From: Bordetella parapertussis
GTDB lineage: Bacteria; Pseudomonadota; Gammaproteobacteria; Burkholderiales; Burkholderiaceae_C
Reading direction: 5' to 3'
Length of the DNA stretch: 19,897 bases
Assembly (NCBI GenBank): GCA_945888535.1
Contig: CAMDAN010000039.1
Coordinates: 1 to 19,897 of the forward strand
Numbering within the stretch: position 1 is the stretch's first letter; the number at the start of each line of letters is the position of its first letter. The notes under the pieces were generated by a model, which was not told where the DNA came from, searched no databases, and worked only from the letters and a program-made list of their open reading frames with translations. A program made the position numbers and the translations under genes. This document shows, in pieces, positions 9,046 to 16,994 of this stretch.

Positions 9046-9870
9046 TTAAAGTCTGCTGAACTGGTGAACTGATCCAGCCTTGGATAGCGTTGATGCATCT
9101 TCTGTTGCGTTGAATTTGTCTGACACCACCAGGCGATAGGGATTGGTGGGAACATATAGTTCTTGGTACATCACAGCCTTGCCGGCGGCTTCCACCGCTA
9201 GCAGTTCCAACTTGGCTCCGACGGCATCGGGTTGCAGTTCCATGACGCGTTGCATTGTTGCGCTAAATGGCTCAATCTTTATCGACTGCTCAATGTGCGA
9301 AATGGAAACACGGTAGTGCTTTGTTAGAAGCAACTTTATGTTGGCACTGGCCAGCTCAGCCGGCGGGAAAGTCATGAGCAACGGAAAACGAAGCAGGTCC
9401 AAATAAATTCGGCTGAGAACATGGAATTCTCTGTTGATTGAAATCTTGCGATCTATCCTCAAAACACTTTGCCCGTTTTGATTCAAAGGAACGGACCAAG
9501 GCCCCCGCGCTCGCATTAATTTCTTACCAATGAGTCGCGAATAAACAGGCAAGAAACCATTGGGCCCATCAAAGCGGCAGTGCAGTGGTTGTTCCAGCAG
9601 ATGTTGAGGATGCGCGACAAAGCTGCCTGCTCCGCGTCGACGAACGACCAGGCCCTCATTCACCAGGGAGCCGAGGGCGCGCTGAATGGTGCCGATGCTG
9701 ACGGGAAGCAGTTCGGCCAGAGCCGTTTCAGTAGGAAGTTTTTGTCCGGGCTTGAGAACCCCAGACTCGATTGCTTCAACAAAGCCGTCATAAAGGCCGC
9801 CGTGTTTAGGCTTGCCTGCATAGGGCTTACTCAGCTTTCGCAAAACACACTCATGCCATGTCATTGTCAT
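9046..9870 (-). CDS. GntR-family transcriptional regulator (HutC/UTRA-like)
   Basis: Predicted DNA-binding regulator, 274 aa. The N-terminal winged helix-turn-helix spans about residues 25-87 and has the GntR hallmark pattern: GVLKPGQKLPTETALAE, then VSIGTIQRALGSLVNEGLV, then RRRGAGSFVA. The remaining ~170 residues fit a UTRA ligand-binding domain, seen in segments such as VLRIDRKI and VMYQELYVPTNPY. It is the first gene of a minus-strand pair with the Bug protein and faces the hydroxylase operon across 125 bases that contain a perfect 14-bp palindrome. By analogy with HutC-type regulators it is likely a repressor released by a pathway metabolite, controlling itself and the divergent operon. 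An AAGG about 11 bases upstream supports the ATG at 9870, though not strongly. Confidence 0.9.
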   Translation of the reverse strand: MTMTWHECVLRKLSKPYAGKPKHGGLYDGFVEAIESGVLKPGQKLPTETALAELLPVSIGTIQRALGSLVNEGLVVRRRGAGSFVAHPQHLLEQPLHCRFDGPNGFLPVYSRLIGKKLMRARGPWSVPLNQNGQSVLRIDRKISINREFHVLSRIYLDLLRFPLLMTFPPAELASANIKLLLTKHYRVSISHIEQSIKIEPFSATMQRVMELQPDAVGAKLELLAVEAAGKAVMYQELYVPTNPYRLVVSDKFNATEDASTLSKAGSVHQFSRL

Positions 9871-9902
9871 CAGCAGAAAACCTTGTTCACATCAGAATCA
9901 AA

Positions 9903-9916
9903 TTACTATATAGTAA
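9903..9916. promoter_or_regulatory. perfect palindrome, candidate GntR operator
   Basis: TTACTATATAGTAA is a perfect 14-bp dyad in the gap between the GntR gene and the divergent hydroxylase operon. GntR-family repressors bind short dyads of this size, usually next to their own genes. It overlaps an AT-rich stretch that may contain -10 elements for either direction. Assignment to this GntR protein is inferred from position. Confidence 0.6.
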
Positions 9917-9995
9917 ATAAGATGTTTATATCAATGTTTTCATGCTACGGGCAAACCCTCGAGCGGTCAAAAATTGGTCTTGATAGGTATCCAAG

Positions 9996-10853
9996 TTGAA
10001 GGCGGCCCCCTTTAAATACGTGCTGGCTCAATCCCTTGAGCACTGTCTTGAATTGCTGGGCGAGCACGGGGACGACGCGCAGCTTTTAGCGGGAGGGCAG
10101 AGCCTGCTGCCTTCTCTGGCCCTGAGGCTGAGCGCTCCCGCTTTGCTGATCGACATCAATCGTGTTCAAGAGATCTCAGCGCAGCCTCAAGTCACCAGCA
10201 GTGTCGTGCGGCTGCCTGCGCTTACTCGTCATGCCGATCTCATCACATCCCCTGTGGTGCAGGCCTATTTGCCTTTGCTACACCGAGCGGCACCTTGGAT
10301 TGCCCACCCAGGCATTAGAAATCGGGGAACGACAGGCGGCAGCTTGGCCTTGGGAGATCCGGCTTCCGAGTTGCCTGCCTGTGCCGTGGCCGCTGGCGCT
10401 ACTTTAATACTACAAAGTAAGTCAGGCGGCTCGCGGCGTGTACCGGCCAGGTCTTTTTATCAAGGTATGTTCCGCAATACCTGTGGAGCCGACGAGATGA
10501 TCGTGGCCGTTGAGTTTGCGCGTATTGATGGGATGCAAACCGGCTTCAAAGAGGTGGCTCGCCGCCGGGGTGACTATGCGATGGTCGGGCTTGCCGGTCA
10601 GGCCCGGCGCAGCGGCCAGCGTTTGACGGATGTCGGGCTCAGTTTCTTTGCCGTTGGTGATTACCCCGTCTTGGAAGCGGAAATTTGTCAGGCCATCGAA
10701 GCTGCCGACACTGCAGCCCAAGCGGTAACCCTGGCGCTTGATGTTTACGAGCGTGAGATGCAACCATCAGCAGATTTGTGGTGTTCAAGTCAAGCCAAAA
10801 AATACATTGGGCGCTCTGTGCTCGAGGATGTCATTCATGACCTATTTAAATGA
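9996..10853 (+). CDS. xanthine dehydrogenase-family FAD-binding subunit (CoxM-like)
   Basis: Medium subunit of a molybdenum hydroxylase, 285 aa, usual length. It carries the two FAD signatures of this family: AGGQSLLP (32-39) and the IRNRGTTGGSLALGDPASE segment (107-125), where TGGSLA and DPASE contact the cofactor. It passes electrons from the [2Fe-2S] subunit to an acceptor. The start is taken as TTG at 9996 because the resulting MKAAPFKYV N-terminus is what homologues show; there is only a weak AGG upstream, so translation may be modest. The gene overlaps the FeS gene by 17 bases. The order FAD-FeS-Mo matches coxMSL and related hydroxylase operons. Confidence 0.94.
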   Translation: MKAAPFKYVLAQSLEHCLELLGEHGDDAQLLAGGQSLLPSLALRLSAPALLIDINRVQEISAQPQVTSSVVRLPALTRHADLITSPVVQAYLPLLHRAAPWIAHPGIRNRGTTGGSLALGDPASELPACAVAAGATLILQSKSGGSRRVPARSFYQGMFRNTCGADEMIVAVEFARIDGMQTGFKEVARRRGDYAMVGLAGQARRSGQRLTDVGLSFFAVGDYPVLEAEICQAIEAADTAAQAVTLALDVYEREMQPSADLWCSSQAKKYIGRSVLEDVIHDLFK

Positions 10854-11355
10854 TCTGGGGCCCAGTACAGGGCTTAACATCGAATTACAACTCAATGGCC
10901 AGCCTGTGCAAGCTCAGGTTTCAGTACGCCAGAACTTAGGTGATTTTTTGCGAGAGTCGCAGGGGTTTAAAGGCACGCACATCGGGTGCGAGCATGGCGT
11001 ATGCGGCGCCTGCACCGTGCGAGTCGATGGCCGTGCGGTGCGAAGTTGCCTTTCCTTGGCAGTACAAGCCGATGCCGCGCAGGTGTTTACTATAGAAGGC
11101 CTGTCTGACGATTCAGTTGTAAGGGTCTTACAAGACAGCTTTGTTAATTGTCACGCTATGCAGTGCGGGTTTTGCACAGCTGGAATGTTGCTAACGGCTG
11201 CTGAATTACTGCAAGTTCAACCTGAGCCAAGCCGCGAAGAAGTGCGGGAATATCTGTCGGGAAATTACTGTCGTTGCACTGGTTATGAATCCATAGTCAA
11301 TGCAGTGATGGATGCGGCCCAGACTTTGCGGAAGGCTGGCGGTGGAGAACGCTGA
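10837..11355 (+). CDS. xanthine dehydrogenase-family [2Fe-2S] subunit (CoxS-like)
   Basis: Small electron-transfer subunit of the hydroxylase, 172 aa from the ATG at 10837. The start is chosen because GAGG at 10824-10827 sits 9 bases upstream. A longer in-frame reading would extend deep into the FAD gene and lacks homology-like character. Both clusters are complete: a plant-ferredoxin-type cluster with Cys51, Cys56, Cys59 and Cys71 (CEHGVCGAC...C), and the second cluster with Cys110, Cys113, Cys145 and Cys147 (CGFC...CRC). This is the canonical arrangement, so the subunit should be functional. It overlaps the Mo-subunit gene start by 14 bases. Confidence 0.95.
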   Translation: MTYLNDLGPSTGLNIELQLNGQPVQAQVSVRQNLGDFLRESQGFKGTHIGCEHGVCGACTVRVDGRAVRSCLSLAVQADAAQVFTIEGLSDDSVVRVLQDSFVNCHAMQCGFCTAGMLLTAAELLQVQPEPSREEVREYLSGNYCRCTGYESIVNAVMDAAQTLRKAGGGER

Positions 11356-13726
11356 GGTTTTTACAATTTACAAGGGCGAGGGCATAGGCGCTGCGGTGCC
11401 GCGTGTCGGCGCTAAACGGTTGGTGCAGGGGCAAGCCCACTACTGCGACGACTTGGAGTTGCCGCGCATGGTTCACGTCTGCTTTTTGCGCAGTCCCTAT
11501 GCCCATGCTCGAATTGCCTCGATTAACACGGCATTGGCACGTGCCATGCCGGGTGTTGTAAGTGTGCTAACTGGCGCCGACTTGCGTTCGCATTGCGAGC
11601 CTTTTTTAGGAATATTGAGTCACTTGCCCGGCATGGTTTCCGCGCCACAGTGGCCCTTGGCCTTGGAAACGGCACGGTGGCAGGGTGAGCCGGTGGTCAT
11701 GATCGCGGCCCAGACTCGCGCACTGGCCGAAGATGCGCTTGCTCTGGTGGAGGTGGAATGGGAGCCCCTTGAACCGGTGGTTGACCCTGAAGCCGCGCTG
11801 GCTCAAGACGCCACCGCCATCCACCCGGAGTTGGAAAAAGCCAACTTGGCCTATGAGGCGCGTGTGGACCGCGGTGACTTCGCTGGTGAAGTGGCCCGAT
11901 CGGCTTTGTGCTTGTCCCTGAATATTTCGACTACCCGCGTTACAGCGGTCACTCTTGAGCCTCGGGGTGTAGTTGCTAAATGGGATGCCGGCCGCGAGGA
12001 GCTAACGGTTTGGATGGGTACCCAGGTGCCGCACATGATGCAAAGCGTGTTGGCCAAGCATCTGCGCCTATCAGAAAACCGTGTGCGTGTTGTTGGCATG
12101 GAAACCGGCGGTAGTTTTGGTTTGAAAATCCACGCTTACCCCGACGAGTTTGCCGCAGTGATGTTGTCTCGGTTGCTGGGCCGCCCCGTCAAGTTTATTG
12201 CCGACCGGCTTGAATCATTCAGCAGCGACGTTCACGCCAGGGCGCACAACGCGCGGGTGGAAATTGCGGTCTCGCCAGACCATCGAATTCGAGCCTTCGG
12301 TGTAGATGGCTTGCTTGGCATCGGTGCTTATTCCAAACATCCCCGCGGCAGCGTGAACGAGGTGCGCCACGTGGTCAATCTGCTGGGCGCGCCCTACCAA
12401 TTTGCAGCCCTGCATGCGCATGTGCGCGTTGCTTTTCAAAATAAAACGCCTTATGGCATGTACAGAGGTGTGGGGCACCCCATTGTTTGTCTGTTGACAG
12501 AAATGGCAGTGGAATGCGCCGCTCGCAAACTCAAGGTGGATCCAGTTGAGTTCCGTTTTAAAAACTACCGCGCGGACTCGGATTACCCAGCTGAACTGCT
12601 GTCGGGCACAAAATTAGAAGCACTGTCGCACGAGGCTTGTTTGCGCCAGCTTGTGAGCCTGATGGACTACCCCGCGCTGCGAAAAGCTCAGGCGCAAGCA
12701 CTTGCCGATGGCCGTTACCAAGGCATTGGCTTTGCCACCTTTGTCGAAAATTCAAACCATGGCTCTGCCACTTACGGCCGAGGCGGTGCTCCCATTGCAG
12801 CCAACGATGGATGCACTGTTTGTTTACAGGTAGATGGCACCGTGTTATGCAACAGCGCCGTCACAGATACGGGGCAAGGCACTGAAACGGCACTGACGCA
12901 AATCGTCGCTCACACATTAGACTTGCCTTTGTCTGCTGTTCGCATGCAATTGGGTGACACTGCTGCAGCACCCGTTAGTGGCGGGAACTGGGGCTCCAGA
13001 GGCACGGGCATTGCTGGGGAGGCAGCTTTGCAAGCTAGCCTAGCACTCAAAGACGAGGTGCTGCGCTGCGCAAGTGTTTTGTGGGATGTGCCCCAAGGCC
13101 GCATTAGCCTGCATGGTGGTCATCTGGTCGACTCAATTGGCGGGCAATCGCTTGGCTCGCTGGCGCAACTTTGCCAGGCGGCCTATGTGCGGCCAGACTT
13201 GTTCAAGTCTTGCCCTATTCCGCAATTGGCCGTTACCCGCTTTTATGCTCAGCGTGAATACGACGGCGGCATCTACACCAACGGCGTGCAGGCCAGCTTG
13301 GTAGAGGTCGACATTCGCACGGGTTGCGTGAGCCTACTCAAACACTGGATCGTTGACGACTGCGGCGTTGTGATCAACCCGGCGCTCGCAGATGAGCAAT
13401 TGCGTGGCGCGATTGTCCAGGGCATAGGACAAGCCTTGTTGGAAGGCTGTATGTACGATGATCAGGGGCAACTGATGAACGCCACCATGGCGGAGTACCT
13501 CACGCCCATGGCTGGCGAAATGCCCGATATTTGCGTGGGCCATGTGGTCACACCGACTCGATCATCTGAACTTGGGGCTAAAGGTGTTGCCGAAGCGGGC
13601 ATCACTGGTGCTATTGCAGCTGTGGTCAACGCTGTCAACGACGCGCTTTTTCCGCTCAACGGACAGGTCACGGATTTGCCCGTGACCCCAGACCGTATTC
13701 TGAAAGCAATTGGCGTTATTCACTGA
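11342..13726 (+). CDS. xanthine dehydrogenase-family molybdopterin-binding catalytic subunit
   Basis: Large subunit that holds the molybdopterin cytosine dinucleotide cofactor and hydroxylates the substrate; 794 aa, normal length. The GTG start at 11342 has GGAAGG at 11330-11335 with a 6-base spacer, better than the ATG at 11312. Visible family motifs (numbered from the GTG): LEPRGV (205-210), GGSFGLK (256-262), MYRGVGHP (373-380), the GQGTETALTQ region, GGNWGSRGTG, and GAKGVAEAG (745-753), whose Glu751 is the expected catalytic base. The CO-dehydrogenase active-site loop (VAYRCSFR) is absent, so it is not a form I CO dehydrogenase. The His in RGVGHP replaces the Arg common in the RGAGRPE version, so the substrate pocket may differ. 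Substrate unknown: a purine, N-heteroaromatic or aldehyde are all possible. No cofactor-insertion gene (XdhC/CoxD-like) is present in the window. Confidence 0.95.
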   Translation: MENAEVFTIYKGEGIGAAVPRVGAKRLVQGQAHYCDDLELPRMVHVCFLRSPYAHARIASINTALARAMPGVVSVLTGADLRSHCEPFLGILSHLPGMVSAPQWPLALETARWQGEPVVMIAAQTRALAEDALALVEVEWEPLEPVVDPEAALAQDATAIHPELEKANLAYEARVDRGDFAGEVARSALCLSLNISTTRVTAVTLEPRGVVAKWDAGREELTVWMGTQVPHMMQSVLAKHLRLSENRVRVVGMETGGSFGLKIHAYPDEFAAVMLSRLLGRPVKFIADRLESFSSDVHARAHNARVEIAVSPDHRIRAFGVDGLLGIGAYSKHPRGSVNEVRHVVNLLGAPYQFAALHAHVRVAFQNKTPYGMYRGVGHPIVCLLTEMAVECAARKLKVDPVEFRFKNYRADSDYPAELLSGTKLEALSHEACLRQLVSLMDYPALRKAQAQALADGRYQGIGFATFVENSNHGSATYGRGGAPIAANDGCTVCLQVDGTVLCNSAVTDTGQGTETALTQIVAHTLDLPLSAVRMQLGDTAAAPVSGGNWGSRGTGIAGEAALQASLALKDEVLRCASVLWDVPQGRISLHGGHLVDSIGGQSLGSLAQLCQAAYVRPDLFKSCPIPQLAVTRFYAQREYDGGIYTNGVQASLVEVDIRTGCVSLLKHWIVDDCGVVINPALADEQLRGAIVQGIGQALLEGCMYDDQGQLMNATMAEYLTPMAGEMPDICVGHVVTPTRSSELGAKGVAEAGITGAIAAVVNAVNDALFPLNGQVTDLPVTPDRILKAIGVIH

Positions 13727-13744
13727 TTTTTAAATGGAGGTGTT

Positions 13745-13901
13745 ATGAAATTGATCCAAGTTCGCAAGAAAATTCTGAGCCAATTTACCCAGGCCCAATG
13801 AGTTGCTTTTTGCACTGGCCATGTCTACCGTTCCTAGCGTTATTGAGCGCTCAGGTGGTTTGCTTGTGGATCAGATTTACGTCGGCGGCGGTCAGCGATA
13901 A
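13745..13901 (+). pseudogene. possible decayed small gene between hydroxylase and ketoreductase
   Basis: A strong Shine-Dalgarno (GGAGGT at 13736-13741) precedes an ATG that gives only 18 codons (MKLIQVRKKILSQFTQAQ) before a TGA at 13799. In another frame, +1 relative to that, 32 codons follow without a stop (13803-13901) and read like ordinary protein (ends LLVDQIYVGGGQR). This looks like the two ends of a gene shortened by deletion or frameshift. It could equally be a genuine leader peptide and chance reading. I do not recognise either part. Confidence 0.3.
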
Positions 13902-13934
13902 GTTCATTTCAACAGACAACCAGAGTTTGAAATT

Positions 13935-14948
13935 ATGCGAATTTTGATTTACGGCGCGGGCGCCATTGGTAGCGACTTGGGCGCCTTGATTAGCGCAAGC
14001 GGTGAGAACGTTCTGCTTTTGGCACGTGGTGCCCAGTTGGCCGCCTTGCAGGCTAATGGGGTTACTGTCGAGTACCAAGGCCAGCCAAGCTTTCAGGTGC
14101 CGGTCAAGGCGCAGTCGGCCGAAGAATGCCGTGGGCGCTTTGATCTGATTTTTGTCACCCTCAAGTCCACCCAGTTAGCAGCCGCTGCAAAGTCCATCGT
14201 GTCATTACTTGCACCCGACGGCGTGATGGTCATGATTCAAAACGGACTGCCATGGTGGTACTTCGACGGCGTCAAGTCGGCCCACCAAGGAGCCCGTTTG
14301 CCTTGCCTAGATCCTGAGGGCGTACTCCAGCGCGAGATACCCTTATCCAGAATAGTGGGTGCTGTCATCTACCGGCCGGTGACGCAGACGTCTCCGGGAA
14401 AAATCTATTTGCCCAAAGTCATGCCGCCGCGACTGCAGATTGGAGAAGTCGACAATCAGCTTTCTGATCGGCTGCAGACCATAGCGGATTTAGTCAGTCG
14501 CGCCGGCTTACCAACTGAGGTGACGCAAGACATACGTCGCGCCAAGTGGCAGAAATTGATGATGAATCTGATTTGGAACCCCTTGTGCTCTATTACTCAG
14601 TCGTCTCCGGGCTATATCGTTCAAAGCTCGCTGGCCGCTGACATGATGGGCTTAATGATGAACGAAGGGAGTGCCGTGGCCCTCAGCGTTGGCATTGATC
14701 TAAAGACCGATCCGCAGGCCGAGGCGGAGCGTGTGCGTAGCAACTTGGCGCAGCAGCCTTCTATGCTCCAAGACGTTCGTGCGGGACGACCGATTGAGTT
14801 CGACGCTATCATGAATGCTGTTGTAGAGATGGCGCACCTCACAGGCGTGCCTGTCCCGACGCTTAAGTCGGTTGCGGCGATGCTTGACGTACTAAATGCG
14901 GGAATTATTAGGCAAGGACAGGGCATCGGCTTTCAAGCAAAGCAATAG
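13935..14948 (+). CDS. ketopantoate reductase-family (PanE/ApbA-like) NADPH-dependent 2-oxoacid reductase
   Basis: Rossmann-fold oxidoreductase, 337 aa, cytoplasmic. The N-terminal dinucleotide-binding motif is GAGAIG (7-12), and MIQNGLPWW follows at about 100-108. The segment KWQKLMMNLIWNPL (204-217) matches the catalytic region of E. coli PanE, with Lys207 and Asn211 in the positions of its catalytic Lys and Asn. It lies 208 bases after the Mo-subunit gene on the same strand, with only a weak ribosome site. Members of this family in catabolic operons are often not pantothenate enzymes but reduce or oxidise other 2-oxo/2-hydroxy acids. Here it probably works on an intermediate of the hydroxylase pathway. 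A housekeeping PanE role cannot be excluded. Confidence 0.88.
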   Translation: MRILIYGAGAIGSDLGALISASGENVLLLARGAQLAALQANGVTVEYQGQPSFQVPVKAQSAEECRGRFDLIFVTLKSTQLAAAAKSIVSLLAPDGVMVMIQNGLPWWYFDGVKSAHQGARLPCLDPEGVLQREIPLSRIVGAVIYRPVTQTSPGKIYLPKVMPPRLQIGEVDNQLSDRLQTIADLVSRAGLPTEVTQDIRRAKWQKLMMNLIWNPLCSITQSSPGYIVQSSLAADMMGLMMNEGSAVALSVGIDLKTDPQAEAERVRSNLAQQPSMLQDVRAGRPIEFDAIMNAVVEMAHLTGVPVPTLKSVAAMLDVLNAGIIRQGQGIGFQAKQ

Positions 14949-15017
14949 CCACATCTATCAATTCGTCACAGGAAAATCGGGGCGTTGTCACCTAGCACGG
15001 GGAAATTTGAAGCCAGG

Positions 15018-15072
15018 CGCGGGGCTTGAACCAGGTGTGCCAAAAGTTCGGATCCACACGCGGGGCTCGAAC
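15018..15072. repeat. imperfect 14-bp direct repeat resembling tRNA T-arm sequence
   Basis: CGCGGGGCTTGAAC (15018-15031) and CGCGGGGCTCGAAC (15059-15072) differ by one base and are 41 bases apart. On the minus strand they read GTTCRAGCCCCGCG, like the T-loop and 3' half of a tRNA T-stem. The matching 5' stem half is missing at both copies, so neither is part of an intact tRNA. They lie at the left edge of the AT-rich segment, so they could be remnants of an integration site. Confidence 0.4.
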
Positions 15073-15098
15073 ATGTATAGTCGGTCGCTGAACATGTA
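15069..15098. promoter_or_regulatory. direct repeat GAACATGTA with 21-bp period upstream of the dehydratase gene
   Basis: Two identical 9-mers, GAACATGTA at 15069-15077 and 15090-15098, are spaced start to start by 21 bp, two helical turns, so a protein could contact both on one DNA face. Each contains the dyad ACATGT. TATAGT and TAATAT sequences next to the copies could be -10 elements. A regulator for the IlvD/Bug operon is plausible but no adjacent regulator gene exists. Confidence 0.4.
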
Positions 15099-15171
15099 AT
15101 ATGACACGCATAAATTTCAGGATAACAAACTCTTTCTGTTGGCGAAGTTGTTCCATATTTCATCCTATCGC

Positions 15172-15189
15172 TGTTGGTTGTTGCCAACA
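15172..15189 (+). promoter_or_regulatory. hairpin in the leader of the dehydratase gene
   Basis: TGTTGG (15172-15177) and CCAACA (15184-15189) form a 6-bp perfect stem with a 6-base loop, ending about 33 bases before the GTG start. There is no T-run, so it is not a terminator. It could be an operator dyad or an mRNA leader hairpin. Evidence is structural only. Confidence 0.25.
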
Positions 15190-15222
15190 TAGCAATAGAA
15201 GATTCAGAAAGCAAATTAACCC

Positions 15223-16965
15223 GTGAGTCATCAATATAAAACGCTCAATCAATTACGTTCAAGGCGTTGGTTTGCAGACACAGGCATGCGTGGCTTTGCC
15301 CATCGTCAACGGATGCAGCAACAAGGTTTTAGGCGCGAAGACTTGATGGAGCGTCCGATTGTTGCAATAGTAAACACATGGAGTGATTTGTCGCCTTGCC
15401 ACGCACATTTGCGAGAGCGTGCCGAGGCAGTCAAGCGTGGGGTTTTGTTGGCGGGTGGTTTTCCCTTGGAACTTCCTGCTATGAGCCTAGGTGAGGTCAT
15501 GGTCAAACCCACAACGATGCTGTATCGAAATTTTTTGGCAATGGAGGTAGAAGAACTTTTGCGAAGCCTTCCCTGTGATGGCGTGGTGTTACTTGCGGGG
15601 TGTGATAAGACAACACCAGCAACGGTGATGGGTGCTATCAGCATGGATATCCCGACCATTTTTTGTCCTGCAGGGCCTATGCTCAACGATCGCTATTTTA
15701 AGGATGGTGTTGCTCAAACGGTAGGTGCGGGAACCCATACCCGTATATTTTGGGATGATTATCAAGCTGGAAAACTAACGACCCAAGAACTCCAAAAACT
15801 CGAATCGCGGATGACGCGAACTCCTGGCACTTGTAACACGATGGGTACCGCTTCCACCATGACATCGATTGTCGAGGCGCTGGGGCTGACTTTGCCTGGT
15901 GCGAGTTCAATTCCTGCTATGGACTCTGCCCATACGCGTATGGCAACAGACTGTGGTCAGACCATTGTCGAGATGATTTGGCAAGACTTAAAGCCTTCTG
16001 ATATTTTGACGAGCGCGAGTTTTCAAAATGCGGTTGCGGTTCAAATGGCCCTAGGTGGTTCGACAAATGCTGCGGTTCATATTATTGCGATGGCAAGACG
16101 CGCTGGGGTCAGATTAACCTTAAATGATTTAGACATATGCGCTCGACGGATCCCCGTTATTGCGAATTTATTTCCAAGTGGCGATAAATTGATGGAGGAT
16201 TTTTATTACGCAGGTGGACTAAGTGCGTTGATGCATGTCATCCAAGCAGAGTTGTCTTGCGATGCAATGACAGTCAATGGCAAAACCATCGGAGAAAACA
16301 TTGCTTTCGCTAAAGTCCAGGATGATGCAGTGATTCGCCCTCTCAGTCGCCCCGTCAGTAAGGCTCCAGCTTTGGCGACTCTCAAGGGAAATTTAGCCCC
16401 TATGGGGGCCGTGATCAAACCAAGCGCCGCCTCTGAAAAGTTAATGCTGCACAAGGGGCCCGCTTTAGTCTTTGATAGTCCTTCGCAAATGCTTGCTGCG
16501 ATGGAAGATGAAAATTTGGCGTGCGATGAAAACACCGTTCTAGTGCTAAGAAATGCGGGACCAGTTGGTGCGCCTGGTATGCCGGAGTGGGGTAACTTAC
16601 CAATACCGAAAAAACTCCTTAAACTCGGTGTGCGCGATATGCTGCGTTTGAGTGATGCCAGGATGAGCGGGACCCATTATGGAACCTGTGTGCTTCATAT
16701 TTCACCTGAGAGTGCTGTTGGGGGGCCATTGGCTTTGGTTCAAACTGGGGATTTCATTGAAATTAATTTACCTGCCCGCACCCTCCACTTACATGTCGAT
16801 GATTCCGAACTGTCGCTGAGACGGGCGCAGTGGCGAGCACCTGTATGTAAGCATACGCGGGGTTATACCCAGCTCTATCAAGCGCATGTGACTCAAGCGC
16901 ATGAGGGGTGCGATTTTGATTTTCTGGAGCAAAACGGAAAATCTCCAGAGCCAGCAATTTTTTAA
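15223..16965 (+). CDS. IlvD/Edd-family sugar-acid dehydratase (arabonate dehydratase-like)
   Basis: Fe-S dehydratase of the IlvD/Edd family, 580 aa, which typically removes water from an aldonate to give a 2-keto-3-deoxy acid. Candidate cluster cysteines are Cys59 (DLSPCHAH), Cys127 (AGCDKTTP) and Cys204 (PGTCNTMGTAST); three such Cys are characteristic of [2Fe-2S] arabonate/xylonate dehydratases. Ser482 in DARMSGTHYG is the expected catalytic base. GGSTNAAVH (278-286) is another family hallmark. The length and the MSLGE..KPTTMLYRN pattern favour the sugar-acid branch over housekeeping dihydroxy-acid dehydratase. The start is a GTG with no clear ribosome site; the next in-frame ATG lies within the conserved region, so GTG is kept. 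The Bug protein gene follows after 29 bases and is probably cotranscribed. Codon and base use are more AT-rich than in the genes to the left. Confidence 0.92.
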   Translation: MSHQYKTLNQLRSRRWFADTGMRGFAHRQRMQQQGFRREDLMERPIVAIVNTWSDLSPCHAHLRERAEAVKRGVLLAGGFPLELPAMSLGEVMVKPTTMLYRNFLAMEVEELLRSLPCDGVVLLAGCDKTTPATVMGAISMDIPTIFCPAGPMLNDRYFKDGVAQTVGAGTHTRIFWDDYQAGKLTTQELQKLESRMTRTPGTCNTMGTASTMTSIVEALGLTLPGASSIPAMDSAHTRMATDCGQTIVEMIWQDLKPSDILTSASFQNAVAVQMALGGSTNAAVHIIAMARRAGVRLTLNDLDICARRIPVIANLFPSGDKLMEDFYYAGGLSALMHVIQAELSCDAMTVNGKTIGENIAFAKVQDDAVIRPLSRPVSKAPALATLKGNLAPMGAVIKPSAASEKLMLHKGPALVFDSPSQMLAAMEDENLACDENTVLVLRNAGPVGAPGMPEWGNLPIPKKLLKLGVRDMLRLSDARMSGTHYGTCVLHISPESAVGGPLALVQTGDFIEINLPARTLHLHVDDSELSLRRAQWRAPVCKHTRGYTQLYQAHVTQAHEGCDFDFLEQNGKSPEPAIF

Positions 16966-16994
16966 TCAACCACAAGTCATTACAAGGCCACTCT

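Noticed and set aside
11312..11341. ATG at 11312 as start of the Mo subunit
   Set aside because: The GTG at 11342 has a much better ribosome site at correct spacing, and the extra ten residues overlap further into the FeS gene without family similarity.
15016..15075. Possible tRNA gene on the minus strand because of two GTTCRAGCCCCGCG stretches
   Set aside because: The 5' half of the T-stem does not pair at either copy, and no anticodon arm or acceptor stem can be built around them. Kept only as a repeat.
14966..15214. 82-codon open frame on the minus strand in the gap before the dehydratase gene
   Set aside because: It has no recognisable domain, no ribosome site and covers the repeats and presumed promoter of the dehydratase gene. 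Its composition is not protein-like enough to call.
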